From Blastocatellia bacterium (GTDB lineage Bacteria > Acidobacteriota > Blastocatellia > Pyrinomonadales > Pyrinomonadaceae), in contig JACCVY010000257.1 of the NCBI GenBank assembly GCA_013697915.1, positions 17,577 to 81,576 on the forward strand: DNA of 64,000 bases, read 5' to 3'. Position numbers and translations under genes: made by a program. This document shows, in pieces, positions 49,493 through 59,171 of this stretch. Within the stretch, counting starts at the first letter, position 1, and each line of letters begins with the position of its first letter. The notes beneath the pieces were generated by a model, which did not search any database, was not told the DNA's origin, and worked only from the letters and a program-made list of their open reading frames with translations.

Positions 49493-50842
49493 ATGGTTAC
49501 CGAATCAACATCATTGGAAAAAGTCACCGCGGACCGGGTTTTCATCAACCAGCTTTCGCAGCACGTTGGTCAGGAAGTTACCATTAAGGGCTGGCTCTAT
49601 AACTTGCGTTCGAGCGGCAAAATACTTTTCCCGCAACTGCGAGACGGCACGGGCGTAGTCCAGAGTGTAGCGCTGAAGAATTCCCTCACCCCCGAAGTAT
49701 GGGATGCGTTGAAAGGTCTGGGTCAGGAGTCAGCGCTCGCAATTCGCGGCACCGTGCGCGCGGATGCGCGCGCGCCCGGTGGCTACGAGATTGACTTAAT
49801 TGACGCCCGGATTTACAGCGAGGTTCACGATTATCCAATCACGCCAAAGGAACACGGTACCGAGTTTCTGATGGACCATCGCCATCTTTGGCTGCGGTCG
49901 CGCCGGCAGCACGCAATTCTGAAAGTGCGCCATACCGTAGTTAAAGCCGTTCGCGACTTTTTCGACAACGATGGTTTTACGCTTGCTGATGCTCCAATTT
50001 TTACCCCGGCCGCTTGCGAAGGCACGACCACGCTTTTTGAAGTGGACTACTTTGACGGCGAAAAGGCTTACCTGACGCAATCGGGCCAGCTTTATAACGA
50101 AGCGACGGCGGCGGCGTTTGGCAAGGTTTATTGTTTCGGACCCACTTTTCGCGCGGAGAAATCGAAGACGCGTCGCCATCTGACTGAGTTCTGGATGGTT
50201 GAGCCAGAGATGGCTTACGCAACGCTTGATGATGTAATGACGTTGGCGGAAAGAATGCTGGCCTACATCGCCGGGCGCGTGTTGGAAGATCGCGCTGAAG
50301 AATTAAAGGTGCTGGAACGCGACACGGCCAAGCTCGAATCGATTGTGCCGCCTTTTCCGCGGCTGCATTACGACGACGCGGTAAAGATGCTGCATGAAGG
50401 CCACGAGAAAGGTTTGCTTGAAACGCGTTTTGAATGGGGCGGCGATTTTGGCGCGCCCGACGAAACCTTTATCTCTTCGCATTACGATAAGCCGGTGATG
50501 GTCCATCATTATCCGGCGGAAGTGAAAGCGTTTTACATGGCGCGCGATCCGGAACGAAACGAATTGGCCCTGGGTGTGGATGTGCTGGCGCCGGAGGGTT
50601 ATGGCGAAGTTATCGGCGGCGGTGAGCGCGCAACTTCGCTCGAGTTTCTCAAGGAACAGATAGCCTTACATGAATTGCCGCAGGAAGCTTTCGAATGGTA
50701 TCTCGACCTGCGTCGTTATGGCAGTGTTCCTCACGCGGGTTTCGGCATGGGCATCGAACGTTGCACTGCCTGGATGTGCGGCATCGAGCACGTTAGAGAA
50801 ACGATCCCGTTTCCACGCATGCTGTATCGCTTGCGGCCTTAA
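49493..50842 (+). CDS. asnS: Asparaginyl-tRNA synthetase
   Basis: 449 residues, class II. The N-terminal OB-fold anticodon domain includes [20 protein letters not shown]. The catalytic domain has the motif 2 region [48 protein letters not shown] and motif 3 [13 protein letters not shown]. The segment [14 protein letters not shown] supports AsnS over AspS. A direct AsnRS suggests asparagine is charged without a GatCAB step here. Confidence 0.95.
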   Translation: MVTESTSLEKVTADRVFINQLSQHVGQEVTIKGWLYNLRSSGKILFPQLRDGTGVVQSVALKNSLTPEVWDALKGLGQESALAIRGTVRADARAPGGYEIDLIDARIYSEVHDYPITPKEHGTEFLMDHRHLWLRSRRQHAILKVRHTVVKAVRDFFDNDGFTLADAPIFTPAACEGTTTLFEVDYFDGEKAYLTQSGQLYNEATAAAFGKVYCFGPTFRAEKSKTRRHLTEFWMVEPEMAYATLDDVMTLAERMLAYIAGRVLEDRAEELKVLERDTAKLESIVPPFPRLHYDDAVKMLHEGHEKGLLETRFEWGGDFGAPDETFISSHYDKPVMVHHYPAEVKAFYMARDPERNELALGVDVLAPEGYGEVIGGGERATSLEFLKEQIALHELPQEAFEWYLDLRRYGSVPHAGFGMGIERCTAWMCGIEHVRETIPFPRMLYRLRP

Positions 50843-50902
50843 GCGTTAGGTAAACTTCATTCGCACCAGCGCCCTTCTGGCTGAGATTCGATAAGACACT
50901 CA

Positions 50903-51583
50903 ATGAACCAACGCTTGCGTTTAGAATTCAACGACTGGGCCAAAGCGGGGCGTGGCTCGAGCATGGAGCGTGGCCATCGCCCTGTCGGCGAACAGGCAAT
51001 CCGGTTATTGGAAATTCCGGACGACGGCCGCGTGCTCGATATCGGTTGCGGCAACGGCTGGGCAACGCGTCTGATGGCCGAGCAGTCGCCGCATGGTCGC
51101 GTCGTTGGAATCGATATTTCCGACGAAATGGTTGATCTCGCGCGCGAGTCTTCCGGATCGTTCTCCAATGTGGAGTTTCGCGAGGCGAGCGCGGAAAAAC
51201 TCTCCTTTGCCGAAGCGGAATTCACGCACGCGTTTTCGATGGAGTCGCTTTATTATTATGGCGACATTTTGCGAGCGTTGCAGGAGATTCGCAGAGTCCT
51301 GAAGCCCGCTGGCAAGTTCGCTTGCGTGGTCGATCTTTACCAGGAAAACCGAGCCTCCCATCAGTGGATTCCCCAACTAAAAGTCCCGGTACAACTCTTA
51401 AGCGTTGCCGAGTATCGTTCGCTGTTCGAAACGGCAGGGTTTGTTAACGTGCGGGACCAGCGCCTTTATGATCCGACTCCGGTTCCTGAAGATTATGCGG
51501 GCGGGAGTTTCAAAACTCGTGAAGACTTTCTTGAGTACCGGGCAGCGGGCTCGCTGCTAATCACCGGCGAGGTAGCGGCATGA
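50903..51583 (+). CDS. Class I SAM-dependent methyltransferase
   Basis: 226 residues, single Rossmann-like methyltransferase domain. Motif I is VLDIGCGNGWATRLMAE, the acidic loop is GIDISDEMVDLAR, and motif IV region is FTHAFSMESLYYYGD. It resembles UbiE/type 11 methyltransferases acting on small molecules, but substrate is not identifiable. It overlaps the next gene by 4 nt (ATGA). Confidence 0.87.
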   Translation: MNQRLRLEFNDWAKAGRGSSMERGHRPVGEQAIRLLEIPDDGRVLDIGCGNGWATRLMAEQSPHGRVVGIDISDEMVDLARESSGSFSNVEFREASAEKLSFAEAEFTHAFSMESLYYYGDILRALQEIRRVLKPAGKFACVVDLYQENRASHQWIPQLKVPVQLLSVAEYRSLFETAGFVNVRDQRLYDPTPVPEDYAGGSFKTREDFLEYRAAGSLLITGEVAA

Positions 51584-52131
51584 GCGATGGCATCGAACGC
51601 ATTGTCACGATTTTCGGTGGCGCCAAGTGCGACGAGTCGGACGCCGAGTACGCGCAAGCTCGACGAGTCGGGGAACTCCTGGCGGATGCCGGCTATACGA
51701 TTTGCACCGGCGGCTATCTCGGCGTGATGGAAGCCGCCAGCCGCGGCGCTCACGAACGCGGCGGTCGCGTGCTCGGCATCACCATGAATCAGTTCAAGGC
51801 AGAGCCGAACCGGTTTCTTACCGACAAAGTTGCGACCGCGCATTTTTACGAAAGACTACAATTGCTCATTACGCGTTCGGTTGGCTTTATCGCCATTCGT
51901 GGCGGCATGGGAACAGTGACAGAGTTGTCGTTGGTCTGGAACAAGATTCAAACGCGCGTAATTGGTCCGCGGCCGCTGGTCCTGCTCGGCGACTGTTGGC
52001 CGCCGATTGTGCGTGAATGGCAGAAGCATTTGGTAGTGAGTGATAAAGATGTTGCGCTTCTCGATTTTGCGAAGTCACCGGAGGAGGCGATAGCAATTAT
52101 TAATGAGAAATCTCAAGGAGTAGTTTTATGA
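51580..52131 (+). CDS. LOG-family protein (lysine decarboxylase-like fold)
   Basis: 183 residues. The conserved sites are CTGGYLGVMEAASRGAHE and RGGMGTVTELSLVWNK; the usual PGGxGTxxE is RGGMGTVTE here. LOG proteins hydrolyse nucleoside 5'-monophosphates of the cytokinin type or act as nucleotide phosphoribohydrolases. It is translationally coupled to both neighbours (ATGA overlaps upstream and downstream), so these three genes form a small operon. Confidence 0.87.
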   Translation: MSDGIERIVTIFGGAKCDESDAEYAQARRVGELLADAGYTICTGGYLGVMEAASRGAHERGGRVLGITMNQFKAEPNRFLTDKVATAHFYERLQLLITRSVGFIAIRGGMGTVTELSLVWNKIQTRVIGPRPLVLLGDCWPPIVREWQKHLVVSDKDVALLDFAKSPEEAIAIINEKSQGVVL

Positions 52132-53006
52132 ACTGTCCAACGTGTGGCGCCGCGATGCTTCCCGGCGCCGTGTTTTGCGGCGGCTGTGGATATCGCCTAT
52201 CGCCGGCTGATGCCGGCGCCGCCGTGGCGTCTCAGAACACGGCCCAGGCACACGGTATTCATATCGATGAGGACTCAAAAGGCCAGGGCGGTGGTTATAG
52301 ATATGAAGTATTACATCAACCCGCGTTCTCCCTGGCTGTTATTCAACTTCAAGCTGAACAGTCGATCCAGGCCGAGGCGGGTGCCATGGTATCCATGTCT
52401 GCGAACATCGAGCTGCAATCTCAAATGAAAGGCGGACTGTTCGGTGCTATCAAACGCGCGGCTGGGGGCGAGTCGGCATTCGTCTCCACTTTTACGGCAC
52501 GCGGCGGTCCGGGCGAAGTAACCTTCGCCCCCGGTACTCCCGGAGATATCGCCGCCATCGAACTCAACAACCAATCATTCTTTGTGCAATCAAGTTCCTA
52601 CCTTGCCGGCGATGCAAGCCTGACGGTCGATACAAAGTGGGGCGGCGCGAAATCGTTTTTTGGTGGCGAGGGATTATTCGTGATGCTGGTCCAGGGGCGC
52701 GGTCTGTTATTGGTTTCATCTTTTGGTGCTATTCATCGAAAGGTTTTGCAAGCCGGCGAACGATACGTGGTAGATACAGGCCACCTCGTAGCCTGGGAAG
52801 GAACCACGCAATACACTTTGCGTAAAGCGGCTGCGGGATTCTTCCGCAGCGTGATGAGCGGCGAAGGCATTGTCGCGGAGTTCAGTGGTCCAGGCGAACT
52901 CCTGATTCAAACCAGAAATCTCGCCGCGCTCGCGGGATTGCTCAAACCATTTTTCCCGACGCAGTCCGGTGGTGGCAGTGGGTTTAATATCAACCTGGGC
53001 GGCTGA
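52128..53006 (+). CDS. Zinc-ribbon plus AIM24/TIGR00266-family protein
   Basis: 292 residues. The N-terminal zinc ribbon is MNCPTCGAAM...FCGGCGY (Cys 3, 6, 17, 20). From about 60 on, a TIGR00266/AIM24 beta-barrel domain is seen: FSLAVIQLQAEQSIQAEAGA, MVSMSANIELQSQ, GGLFGAIKR, VDTGHLVAWE. The ribosome site AAGGAG lies 7 nt before the ATG inside the LOG gene. Function unknown. Confidence 0.85.
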   Translation: MNCPTCGAAMLPGAVFCGGCGYRLSPADAGAAVASQNTAQAHGIHIDEDSKGQGGGYRYEVLHQPAFSLAVIQLQAEQSIQAEAGAMVSMSANIELQSQMKGGLFGAIKRAAGGESAFVSTFTARGGPGEVTFAPGTPGDIAAIELNNQSFFVQSSSYLAGDASLTVDTKWGGAKSFFGGEGLFVMLVQGRGLLLVSSFGAIHRKVLQAGERYVVDTGHLVAWEGTTQYTLRKAAAGFFRSVMSGEGIVAEFSGPGELLIQTRNLAALAGLLKPFFPTQSGGGSGFNINLGG

Positions 53007-53022
53007 GAAAGCGAACGGTTTT

Positions 53023-53991
53023 ATGGCGGACGCCGTTGTGGCAGAAAACAATCAGAAACTAAACGCTGCTGATTCGAGAAAACTGAAGGCAGTTGACATC
53101 GTCGGTGTGCCGCTCGCGTACGGCGCCAGCATGGCTGGTGTTGAGTTGGGCCCCGCCGCACTTCGTATCGCGCGCCTCAAACGCAGAATTGCGCAGCTTG
53201 GCTATGTAGTTCGAGACCTTGGCGATCTGACTGTCGAACAGTCGCAAACAAATGCAGAGCCTGCCGACAAGGTGAAGTATCTGAAAGAAATCAGCGCCGC
53301 TTGCGCAGAGTTGGCTCAGAAAGTTGCAGGCATTCTGGAATCGGGCGGACTCCCGTTGGTGCTTGGTGGCGACCATTCTATTGCGATTGGATCGCTTTCC
53401 GGTTTCGCGGCATATTGCCGGCAACGGAATGAGGCGCCTGGGCTGATTTGGTTTGATGCGCACGCGGACATGAATACCCCTGAGACTACACCTTCGGGAA
53501 ATATTCACGGTATGCCGCTGGCTGTGGTATTTGGCCGCGGCGCGCCCGAGCTAACAAACATCGCGGGCTTTGCTCCCAAGCTTGACCCCAAACTTTGCGT
53601 GCACGTTGGCGCGCGTGACATCGATGCCGGCGAACGCGAAATGATAAAGGAATTGGGAATTCGCTTTATTACAATGCGTGAGATTGACGAGCGTGGCATG
53701 AACGCCTGCATGGACGAGGCTCTCAGCCTGGCATCTCAGGCAAGCGGCGGCTACGCTGTTACTTTCGATGTTGATGCGCTTGATCCCGGCGACGCGCCAG
53801 GCTCAGGCACGCTGGTCCGTGGCGGACTCACGTATCGCGAAGCTCACCTTGGGATGGAAAAGATTGCGGAAGCAGGCGGGATGCGTTCGCTTGAAGTTGT
53901 GGAAATCAACACTGCGCTGGACATCAATAACAAGACAGCCGAACTCGGGGTTGAATTGATTCTTTCAGCGCTTGGCAAAACTATTCTCTAG
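53023..53991 (+). CDS. rocF: Arginase
   Basis: 322 residues from ATG 53023; an in-frame start at 52969 would overlap the AIM24 gene. Ureohydrolase that cleaves arginine to ornithine and urea in the cytosol. The manganese motifs are GGDHSIAIGS, WFDAHADMNTPE and FDVDALDPGDAPGSGT. The residues SGNIHGMPLA and GARDIDAGE fit arginase rather than agmatinase. A 20-residue N-terminal tail precedes the fold. Confidence 0.93.
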   Translation: MADAVVAENNQKLNAADSRKLKAVDIVGVPLAYGASMAGVELGPAALRIARLKRRIAQLGYVVRDLGDLTVEQSQTNAEPADKVKYLKEISAACAELAQKVAGILESGGLPLVLGGDHSIAIGSLSGFAAYCRQRNEAPGLIWFDAHADMNTPETTPSGNIHGMPLAVVFGRGAPELTNIAGFAPKLDPKLCVHVGARDIDAGEREMIKELGIRFITMREIDERGMNACMDEALSLASQASGGYAVTFDVDALDPGDAPGSGTLVRGGLTYREAHLGMEKIAEAGGMRSLEVVEINTALDINNKTAELGVELILSALGKTIL

Positions 53992-54023
53992 TGCGCTGCA
54001 CCAGACTCATCCTTGCAGCAGAC

Positions 54024-54959
54024 TCATCCTTTTGGAGCGCGGTATGCCTTCCTCGTTCTAACAAGTAACTCCGGCTGCGAAACCTTGACCTCGAGCTTGC
54101 GCCACTTCCCATCGCGTGTTTGATTAGCTGGTCTATAAGCCAGCGTGTACTGATGCCCCAACTCGTCTGCCATACTGGCGAAGGCATCGCGCAACGCTGG
54201 TCCACCGGGTGTGCTCACAAACCTGCCGCCGCTTTTTTCTGCAAAACTTTTTAAGACAGCGGCGCTTCGCTGATTGTTTGATCCGGTTTCACTGCCTGAC
54301 ATGTCGACGGCATAAATTGTGGCGCCAACGCCGAGCGCGCTTTCGATTGCTTTGTCTGAAGTCGCCCTGCTGGAAGTGTCCATACCGTCCGACAGAATCA
54401 CAATTGCCTTTCGCATTTCCGACCGTCCTGCGAGCGCGTTGGAGGCATCGACGATCGCGTCGTTCAAACGGGTCAGTCCCTTGGCGCGTAAGCCAAAAGC
54501 CGTCGGCGCAAGGTCGCGGCCGGTAGAAAAATCCTGGACGCGCTCTACCTTGGAATCAAACTTGTACACCGCCGCGACATCTCCTTCACGTAACCTGTCA
54601 AGAAAACGAATGGCAGCAGAGCGGGCGAGGGAAAGTCTGATTTCCATGCTGCTGGAAGTGTCCAACAAGACCACCGATGCGAATGGCGACTCTTGAACGC
54701 TGAAGCTTGAGATGAGTTGTGCGGGTATTTCTTTACCGTCCTCGAACACTTTGAAGTCTGAAAGCCTGAGGCCAGGGACGTACTGTCCGGCCGCGTCCGT
54801 AACGGTGATGTTGAGAACAACCAGATCGGTATTGACCCGAACAACCTCATCGTCCTGTTGCGAATTCCCGGCGGAAGGCACGAGCATCACAAGGCAAAGC
54901 GCGAGAGGCCAGAACAAATAAACAGTTCGCCAGATAAAAGAGTTGGGGTTGGGCTTCAA
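54024..54959 (-). CDS. Secreted VWFA-related protein, acidobacterial type
   Basis: 311 residues with an N-terminal hydrophobic signal sequence and a beta-rich first domain (VRVNTDLVVLNITVTD, FKVFEDGKEI). The von Willebrand A domain carries a MIDAS motif (DTSSSME) and ILSDGMDTSSRA. This architecture is the TIGR03436 VWFA-related family of Acidobacteria. Typically exported; function unknown. Ends YRAPKG. Confidence 0.87.
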   Translation of the reverse strand: MKPNPNSFIWRTVYLFWPLALCLVMLVPSAGNSQQDDEVVRVNTDLVVLNITVTDAAGQYVPGLRLSDFKVFEDGKEIPAQLISSFSVQESPFASVVLLDTSSSMEIRLSLARSAAIRFLDRLREGDVAAVYKFDSKVERVQDFSTGRDLAPTAFGLRAKGLTRLNDAIVDASNALAGRSEMRKAIVILSDGMDTSSRATSDKAIESALGVGATIYAVDMSGSETGSNNQRSAAVLKSFAEKSGGRFVSTPGGPALRDAFASMADELGHQYTLAYRPANQTRDGKWRKLEVKVSQPELLVRTRKAYRAPKG

Positions 54960-54961
54960 GG

Positions 54962-55522
54962 TTAGACCTTCAGCGAAAGTTCTCGTACCAGCCGGATTAG
55001 CTCAAGTAATACATTAGCCTCGTCGATGACCGCTGCGGATATCACCCGGCGCGGTGTCTTTTCAACCCGGTGCGCCAGCGACTCAACAACGCCGAGCAAC
55101 TTCTTTACATTTTCTGTGAGATCGACAGAATGCTTGTCCGAATCTATTTCGGTATCTGAGCCTCCTGCGGCATTACGAATCGCCTTTGTAAGCTTCTCGA
55201 GCCGGTCTAATTTTTTCAAGTCTACCCGGTCGAACTGCTGGTTCTTCTTAAAAGATTCGCCTAACTGTGAACCCAGTTCTGCCAGCTCATGAGCTCGATC
55301 GATGTTTTCACGATATTCTTTCTGAGCGTATTTGATCGCGCGCTTGGCCCGCATCTCTTCTTCCATTGAAGCCATTGGATCGGGCGGTTCCTCGGGTCGT
55401 GAGATTCTGGGAGGGGTAGTATCTGGAGTGGGGCGAGCTGCCTGAGCGCTGGCCGCCGTCACCGCACTCAACAAGATGGCGATAGCGGCGACGTATCTGA
55501 AAGTGCGGCGGGCGAACTTCAT
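54962..55522 (-). CDS. Secreted helical hypothetical protein
   Basis: 186 residues with a signal peptide (VTAASAQA). The mature part is charged, helical and proline-rich at the N-terminus, with a coiled-coil stretch EEEMRAKRAIKYAQKEYREN and another around 95-115. No family is recognised. It precedes the VWA gene by 2 nt, so the pair is probably co-transcribed and the products may work together. Confidence 0.75.
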   Translation of the reverse strand: MKFARRTFRYVAAIAILLSAVTAASAQAARPTPDTTPPRISRPEEPPDPMASMEEEMRAKRAIKYAQKEYRENIDRAHELAELGSQLGESFKKNQQFDRVDLKKLDRLEKLTKAIRNAAGGSDTEIDSDKHSVDLTENVKKLLGVVESLAHRVEKTPRRVISAAVIDEANVLLELIRLVRELSLKV

Positions 55523-55828
55523 TGTACTTGACCTTATGATGATAGGACTGCGAAGTATGACGGGCTCGCGCTGTTATCGGTTGCTCGGCTAAAAAAGCCC
55601 CTGCTTGTTGTAAAGCAAACTTGTAGGCGAAAGGCGTCCGGCTTTGCGCTCGCCGAGCGAGAAACAACCTTCAGATTTCTCTTTAACAACTCCATTTGTG
55701 TTGTCTGATAGTTGATAAGCTACCTGACCTGTCGCCGCACCGACTGCTCAACCAGAACTTGAAGCACACGCTGGCGCAACGAAGATCTGACCGCTTGCAT
55801 GTTCGTCGGTAGCGCGAACACTGCGCGC
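55523..55828. other. 306-bp intergenic region with no recognised feature
   Basis: No ORF with family similarity and no repeat of the types seen elsewhere. It holds a candidate promoter region for the secreted pair at 54024-55522, but no confident boxes could be identified. Confidence 0.5.
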
Positions 55829-56431
55829 TCAGGGAACGCGAGCTGGGTTATCTGGCGAGTTTAAGAATTCGGATCCCTTCCCGGGCGGAGGCTTGTCTAC
55901 CTTAATTGTCTTCGATTCTAGTTTCTCCGGCGGTCTCTTTTCGCCCTGGGCGAGCGTATAGGGAACGGATGCCTGTGACCCACTTTGCAGCGCCACAACC
56001 TTAGCCGATACGTAATCCTGCGCTTTCAACTGTAGTGAATAGCGGCCCTCCTGTGACGTATCGAGGTCGGCCGGACTCAAGGTTACTTGCTTTCTTTCTA
56101 CAGTGCCCCCAGTGCGCCGCTTGAGCTCAAGCTCAACGGAAAGGGCAGCCAATTTTCCGTTACTGATATTTTTCACGGTGCCGCCGAGGACTGTGTTTCT
56201 GCCCTGCAGCAAGGCCTCATCCACCAGGATCAGCGCTTGAGGCGGAGCTTTCGGTTGACTGCTGGCCGCTCTCTGAACCGCCGCCGCACTCTGCGCTTGG
56301 CGTTTACGTAGATAGGCATAACCAACAAAAACAAGTGCAGTGATCAGCAGCGCAGACACCGTAGCGGCAATCTTCAAACCTGAAGATTCAGTCGCCTCGA
56401 TAAATACTTCTTCGCGATCTTCTGTGATCAT
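55829..56431 (-). CDS. Single-pass membrane protein with beta-sandwich-like domain
   Basis: 200 residues. A cytosolic N-terminus of 18 residues (MITEDREEVFIEATES) precedes one membrane helix (IAATVSALLITALVFVGYAY). The outer domain has a pattern of beta strands (VLGGTVKNISNGKLAALSVE, LELKRRTGG) as in FxLYD-type domains of Acidobacteria. The C-terminal tail is lysine- and proline-rich. Function unknown. Confidence 0.72.
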   Translation of the reverse strand: MITEDREEVFIEATESSGLKIAATVSALLITALVFVGYAYLRKRQAQSAAAVQRAASSQPKAPPQALILVDEALLQGRNTVLGGTVKNISNGKLAALSVELELKRRTGGTVERKQVTLSPADLDTSQEGRYSLQLKAQDYVSAKVVALQSGSQASVPYTLAQGEKRPPEKLESKTIKVDKPPPGKGSEFLNSPDNPARVP

Positions 56432-56476
56432 GTCGAGATACTATTTAAAGTGATACTTTAAGTGGTGCGCGACTTG

Positions 56477-57100
56477 TCATTCGCTGCGACCGGGAGGAGG
56501 CGCACCGGTAAGATTCTCAATCAGCGCCGACAGGAATTCTTCTTCCACCACACCCATCGTGTTTAGCGTCATCCACTCTGCGCCAGTTGCTCCGTCAGTT
56601 CTACCTTCAATTTTTGCATTAACTGCAACGTTGGCGTTGGCCCCATCAATCGGTTGCACTTCGACGGTTATCGTATAGCGTCCGCGTGTCCAACCGCGCG
56701 CAATGGAAGTAGAAATATCGGCATAGCGGCCGAGTTCGGACTGGCTGACGACCGCTCCCTTAATAAACGTATACGGCTGGCTGATGATGATGCCGTCTGC
56801 AGGTTTGGATGCGGCTTCGTCAACGATCAGGTTTCGATCGCGCATGACGTCGGCGACTGCTTTAAGAATCACGTCGCGTCTTGCGGTGAAGCGATAAGGA
56901 TTCGGAAGTGGAGGTAAAGCGGCCGCTCTGCCGAAATCCATGCCTCTACCCGCGCCAACGTCGGTCTTACTGCCGTTAGCTCCGGCTGACCGGATGCCGT
57001 TGTCGCGTACCCGCTCGCTTTGTTTATCGCCTCCCTTACCCTGAGACCAGACCGGCGGGCTTAACAGGATTACGACCAGCAGAGCAATTGCGAATTTCAT
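56477..57100 (-). CDS. Secreted hypothetical protein
   Basis: 207 residues from ATG 57100 (MKFAIALLVVILLSPPVWSQ, a signal peptide; an ATG 9 nt upstream is possible). The first 50 mature residues are Gly/Asp/Arg-rich, followed by a compact domain with RRDVILKAVADVMRDRNLIV and ARGWTRGRYTITVEV. The fold resembles small lipoprotein-like domains that act on bacterial envelope proteins, but no family can be assigned. Same direction as the genes at 55829 and 54962. Confidence 0.75.
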   Translation of the reverse strand: MKFAIALLVVILLSPPVWSQGKGGDKQSERVRDNGIRSAGANGSKTDVGAGRGMDFGRAAALPPLPNPYRFTARRDVILKAVADVMRDRNLIVDEAASKPADGIIISQPYTFIKGAVVSQSELGRYADISTSIARGWTRGRYTITVEVQPIDGANANVAVNAKIEGRTDGATGAEWMTLNTMGVVEEEFLSALIENLTGAPPPGRSE

Positions 57101-57109
57101 CGTACACAA

Positions 57110-57440
57110 CCTTTGAAAAAAGAGACGATTTGCTGCAAGGGAGATACAAACTCAGAATAGATTAAGGAACACGCAATTTCAAGGGAGATGACTCGCGGCT
57201 AGTGGGTCGGGCTGCGTTGTTATATTGACTTCTTATTGGAACTGCGGCGGGGGAACGCGGAGCGATCTCGGTAAAAGCGGCGAATTACAACCATCTTCTT
57301 GAAATTTCAAAACTGACCCGCTAACCCCTTGCGACTAGTGGTGCAGTTTGAATTAGCGCAGCGCTGTCGCCGGTTAAATTTTCTTTGGTTGTCGGCGGAA
57401 ACCGGTACGCGCTGGTATTGAATCGGAAAAAACTGAATAT
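57110..57440. other. 331-bp intergenic region, mostly unassigned
   Basis: Between the secreted hypothetical protein and mltG. A weak inverted pair, GGCTAGTGGGTCGGG near 57197 and TGACCCGCTAACCCC near 57313, may bound a degraded foldback element. No ORF or promoter is convincing. Confidence 0.4.
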
Positions 57441-58496
57441 CTATTTGCCGGCTGCCGCGTCACGTTGAGCTTCCCAGTTCCGCAGCGCCTGCACACCAAT
57501 CCCAAAGTCTTGTTCGTTGCTATAAAAGTTATGGGCTCCGTCATCTCTGGACGGTTCGCGAACGTAATACAAATAGTTTGTGGTGGCGGGATACAGTGCG
57601 GCTTCGAGCGAACTCTTTCCCGGCGCGGCTATTGGACCAGGCGGCAATCCCGCATGCAGCCGAGTGTTGTATGGTGAACGCCGCTCGACATCGCTTTTAT
57701 AAACCTTCCCGTCGTTGCGCCATTTTCCTTCCAGCTTCGAAGCATAGATGATGCTTGAATCAACCGCGAGCGCCATGTCTTTCCGCAAACGGTTATAGAT
57801 GACCGACGCAACCAGCGGCCGTTCATCGCTAAGCTTCGCTTCAGTTTCAATTAAGGAAGCAACAGTCACAACTTGTCGCGGCGTCATTGCCAGTTCGCGC
57901 GCAAGTTGCGACCATTCCGGTTTCCACTCGCGTCGAAAACGTTTCACCATCATCTTGATTACATCGGCTGCCTTTGTGTCAGGCGGAAAATCGTAAGTGT
58001 CGGGAAAGATGTAGCCTTCAAGGTTCGTCGCGGTCGGATCCAAATCCTTGATCAAATCGACGTTGTCCATCAGGCGCAACCCCTCGTCCGCATCCGCTAG
58101 CCCCAATTCCGGAATTTTGAGCATCGCATTTGCAATATCCCAACGCGTCCAGCCTTCTATCACCGTCAAGCGCAACATACGTTGTTGGCCTTCACGTAAC
58201 CGGGCTAAGACGCCCACTGGTGAAATTGGAGAAGGGAAGTCGTATTCGCCCGCCTTCAACTCAGTGGCTTGTGCCGTTAGTTTCAAATACAGCGCCAGTG
58301 GCCACTTGTGTTTGATTATTCCCTCACTTGCTAACCTGTTTACTACTGCCGTGGGCGACGAGCCTCTGGGAATTTCTACGTACTGGCCGTGCTTGGCGTG
58401 ACGGGTGGGAGTGTGCAAATCGCGATAAGCCCAGGCCGTCGCGCCGCCGGCAATCACCAATAGAGCCAGGAAGACAATTAGCAGTATTCGTTTCAT
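57441..58496 (-). CDS. mltG: Endolytic murein transglycosylase MltG
   Basis: 351 residues. An N-terminal membrane helix (ILLIVFLALLVIAGGATAWA) and a YceG-like periplasmic domain. The catalytic glutamate lies in ASLIETEAKL, and the region continues VASVIYNRLRKDMALAVDSS and SPYNTRLHAGLPPGPIAAPG. It cleaves nascent glycan strands, terminating polymerisation. ruvX lies 27 nt upstream in the same direction, a common pairing. Confidence 0.94.
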   Translation of the reverse strand: MKRILLIVFLALLVIAGGATAWAYRDLHTPTRHAKHGQYVEIPRGSSPTAVVNRLASEGIIKHKWPLALYLKLTAQATELKAGEYDFPSPISPVGVLARLREGQQRMLRLTVIEGWTRWDIANAMLKIPELGLADADEGLRLMDNVDLIKDLDPTATNLEGYIFPDTYDFPPDTKAADVIKMMVKRFRREWKPEWSQLARELAMTPRQVVTVASLIETEAKLSDERPLVASVIYNRLRKDMALAVDSSIIYASKLEGKWRNDGKVYKSDVERRSPYNTRLHAGLPPGPIAAPGKSSLEAALYPATTNYLYYVREPSRDDGAHNFYSNEQDFGIGVQALRNWEAQRDAAAGK

Positions 58497-58523
58497 TAGG
58501 AAGTTAGTGTAAATGAAGTGGGC

Positions 58524-59003
58524 CTACTCTGATAAATGGGGAGACACAAGCATTCTTTGCTGATCCGAACCCAGAAAGTCGCGCAGAATCAACGCAGCCG
58601 CTTCGCTATCGACGCGCTTTCCGATTTCTTCAGGCCGAACACCCGCGGCGCGAAGGTTTGCCTCGGCCTCTGCTGAAGAAAGCCGCTCATCCTGCAAATA
58701 AACAGGCAGCCTCAACGAACGCGCAAACTTCAGAGCCGTTTGACGTGTCGCCAGTGCGGAATCTCCCAAAGAACCATTTAGTTTCAGCGGTAAACCAATG
58801 ACCAGGGTTTGAGCGTCTAAGCGGAGTGCCAATTTCTCGACGTCGCGAAGCAGTTGCTTCCAATTCGTCCGCTGAATGGCGTCGAGCCGATTAATCGAAA
58901 TTGACAATGAGTCCGAGACGGCGACGCCGACCCGCTTGCTCCCGAGGTCGAGAGCGAGAACGGGAGCGCGAATCGAATCTGTACCGTATTTGCTGTTGAT
59001 CAT
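58524..59003 (-). CDS. ruvX: Putative Holliday-junction resolvase YqgF/RuvX
   Basis: 159 residues, RNase H-like fold. Signature elements: LALDLGSKRVGVAVSD at the N-terminus, VIGLPLKLNGSLGD, and DERLSSAEAEANL. The family acts in pre-16S rRNA end processing and has been proposed as a resolvase. It is likely co-transcribed with mltG. Confidence 0.93.
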   Translation of the reverse strand: MINSKYGTDSIRAPVLALDLGSKRVGVAVSDSLSISINRLDAIQRTNWKQLLRDVEKLALRLDAQTLVIGLPLKLNGSLGDSALATRQTALKFARSLRLPVYLQDERLSSAEAEANLRAAGVRPEEIGKRVDSEAAALILRDFLGSDQQRMLVSPHLSE

Positions 59004-59171
59004 GTTCGTGGGCTTAACACTTTAAGTCGTTAGTTTGCTCGAATTACACCGGCACAAATGGCAAAACCCGGTTGCGCGCGTTCGCCACGGGCCTGTATCA
59101 TACCAACTCACCAGGGCGCGGCCGCCAGGCGCACCCGCAGCGCAGAATTGTTTTTAGACACGAGGTACCTG

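Noticed and set aside
57110-57440. Foldback element bounded by GGCTAGTGGGTCGGG and TGACCCGCTAACCCC
   Set aside because: The two ends match only over a few bases and the centre does not pair, so it is too weak to list as a repeat.
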